From Lactobacillaceae bacterium AF64-9pH9TA (GTDB taxonomy: Bacteria; Bacillota; Bacilli; Lactobacillales; Lactobacillaceae), in contig JAQDCK010000005.1 in assembly GCA_027681045.1 (NCBI GenBank), positions 76,736 through 140,735 on the forward strand: DNA of 64,000 nucleotides, given 5' to 3'. Both the position numbers and the translations under genes were made by a program. A model generated the notes under the pieces. The model was not told where the DNA came from. It saw only the letters and a list, made by a program, of their open reading frames with translations, and did not search any database. Below are positions 62,969-64,000 of this stretch, in pieces. Position 1 is the stretch's first letter. Every line of letters begins with the position of its first letter.

Positions 62969-64000
62969 CTAATCTTCTTTTCTCTTCTTGCTGCCGAGGC
63001 CAAACAAAGCAAGTAAGCTCAGAATGATCAAGCCCAAACCTGTTGCCGCAGTAGCTGAAGTATCTTGCTCACCTGTTTGTGGCAACTTCTTCGCTGTCGT
63101 ATCAGCGGTTGCTCCTTGAATCGATGCTGTCGTTCCTTGACCGTTATTCTTTACATCACCGGTGTTAGCAACGTCACTTCCTTGCTTGGTTACCAACTGG
63201 CTTCCGGAAATAACGTCCTGTGAACCATCTGGGTAGGTGATCGTAGTCGTACCATCATTACCAATAGTTACCTGAGTCCCTTCTGGGAACTGGTCTTTAT
63301 TGGCATTTTCGATACTTTCCTTAACCTGTTGCTTCTCTTCATCAGTCAGGTTATTTGGATCCTTGACTTCAACCTTAGTCCCTGGAACTGTTGGATTAGT
63401 CTTATCGGCATCTGTCTTAGCTTCGACTACCTGGTCACCAGGAATCGTATCCTGGGAGCCATCTGGATAGTTGATTGTGACTGTCCCATCATCGTCGACT
63501 GTGACTTCCGTCCCCTCTGGGAACTTATCTTTATTGGCTTCTGTGACCTTGTCTTCGACTTCTTTCTTTTCGTCAGCAGTCAGCTTCGTTGGATCATCAA
63601 CCTTGGTCTTGTCTTTAACCGTTGGATCCAGCTTTTCAGCACTAGTCTTTTCTTCAACCAGCTGATTACCTGGGATAGTGTCGACTGACTTGTCTGGGTG
63701 GGTAATCGTTGCTGTACCATCATCACCTACTGTAACAACTGTGCCATCTGGGAAGTTACCCTTATTAGCGTCTTCCACATTCTTCTGAACTTTATCTTTT
63801 TCATCTTTAGTTAAGTTGCTGGTATTTGCTACTGGTTCCTTGGTTGATGGAACATTTGGTGTGATCTTCTCAGCGTCGGTTGCTGGATGTACCAACTTGC
63901 TACCTTCGATTGTATCAGTTGTCGTATCTGGGTAAGTTACTGTAGCTGTACCGTCAGCACCTACTGTAACTGTAGTGCCATCTGGGAAGTTACCCTTATT
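62969..64000 (-). CDS. LPXTG-anchored surface protein with Rib-like repeats (5' part outside window)
   Basis: The frame is open to the window edge, so only the C-terminal 343 residues are seen. It has at least four tandem repeats of about 77 residues, each with NKxxFPxGTxVTV.xDGTxTIxYPDGSxDTI and a helical LTxxEKxxVxxxIxxA segment, as in Rib/alpha-type adhesins. Then comes a Gly/Thr-rich spacer, the sortase signal LPQTG, a membrane span (AATGLGLIILSLLALFGLG) and a basic tail. It is covalently attached to the wall by sortase A and is probably an adhesin or aggregation factor. Confidence 0.9.
   Translation of the reverse strand, partial: NKGNFPDGTTVTVGADGTATVTYPDTTTDTIEGSKLVHPATDAEKITPNVPSTKEPVANTSNLTKDEKDKVQKNVEDANKGNFPDGTVVTVGDDGTATITHPDKSVDTIPGNQLVEEKTSAEKLDPTVKDKTKVDDPTKLTADEKKEVEDKVTEANKDKFPEGTEVTVDDDGTVTINYPDGSQDTIPGDQVVEAKTDADKTNPTVPGTKVEVKDPNNLTDEEKQQVKESIENANKDQFPEGTQVTIGNDGTTTITYPDGSQDVISGSQLVTKQGSDVANTGDVKNNGQGTTASIQGATADTTAKKLPQTGEQDTSATAATGLGLIILSLLALFGLGSKKRKED

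Noticed and set aside
63000..64000. Regularly spaced repeats resembling a CRISPR array
   Set aside because: Period is about 230 bp and in frame: these are coding repeats of the LPXTG protein.

Overview
The window is chromosomal DNA of a low-G+C Gram-positive lactic acid bacterium, most likely Lactobacillus delbrueckii or a close relative. Supporting signs are GC-rich third codon positions in the housekeeping genes, TTG/GTG starts behind strong GGAGG sites, SLAP-type and CAP-type secreted proteins, a D-aspartate ligase for Lys-D-Asp peptidoglycan, and the gene order divIC-S1-tilS-ftsH-hslO-dusB-lysS next to rqcP-mfd-pth. Species is inferred from sequence character and gene order only.

Layout. 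1-17.8 kb is a long minus-strand block: lysS, dusB, pepT, an oligopeptide-binding lipoprotein behind a T-box leader with two antiterminator/terminator modules, hslO, a stand-alone tnpB element, ftsH, tilS, an S1 protein, divIC, rqcP, mfd and pth. 17.9-34 kb holds a CBS/c-di-AMP-type protein, alr-acpS, cshA, murF, rpmE2, a murA paralog with Asp in place of the catalytic Cys, pyrG behind a classic CTP-sensing attenuator, rpoE, a YwiB-like gene, an HD hydrolase, prs, a SLAP protein, glmU, purR and veg. 34-43.8 kb carries rsmA-rnmV-tatD-metG, mgtA under an M-box, a TPM protein, comEB, trpS and a tRNA-Gly(CCC).

44.8-48.8 kb is an AT-rich accessory island on the minus strand. It encodes a double-glycine peptide pheromone, an HPK10-type kinase, a LytTR regulator, then a small cytosolic protein, a Sec-secreted cationic protein and two paralogous proteins of unknown function. 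It reads as a quorum-sensing bacteriocin-like locus without its own ABC exporter and with no effector I can name; it is the best candidate here for something undescribed.

48.9-60 kb is host-like again: an NrtR-type regulator close to pncA and pncB (NAD salvage), DUF1294, a lipoprotein, mscL with a zinc ribbon, a HAD phosphatase, marR-ansA, a candidate small RNA, a truncated ATP-binding wHTH protein behind a repeat-rich promoter, D-aspartate ligase, and a nucleoside phosphorylase. 60.2-64 kb is surface and mobile DNA: a CAP-domain secreted protein, an imperfect inverted repeat of small ORFs, a miniaturised IS66 relic with intact 15-bp ends, and the C-terminal part of an LPXTG repeat protein that runs off the window.
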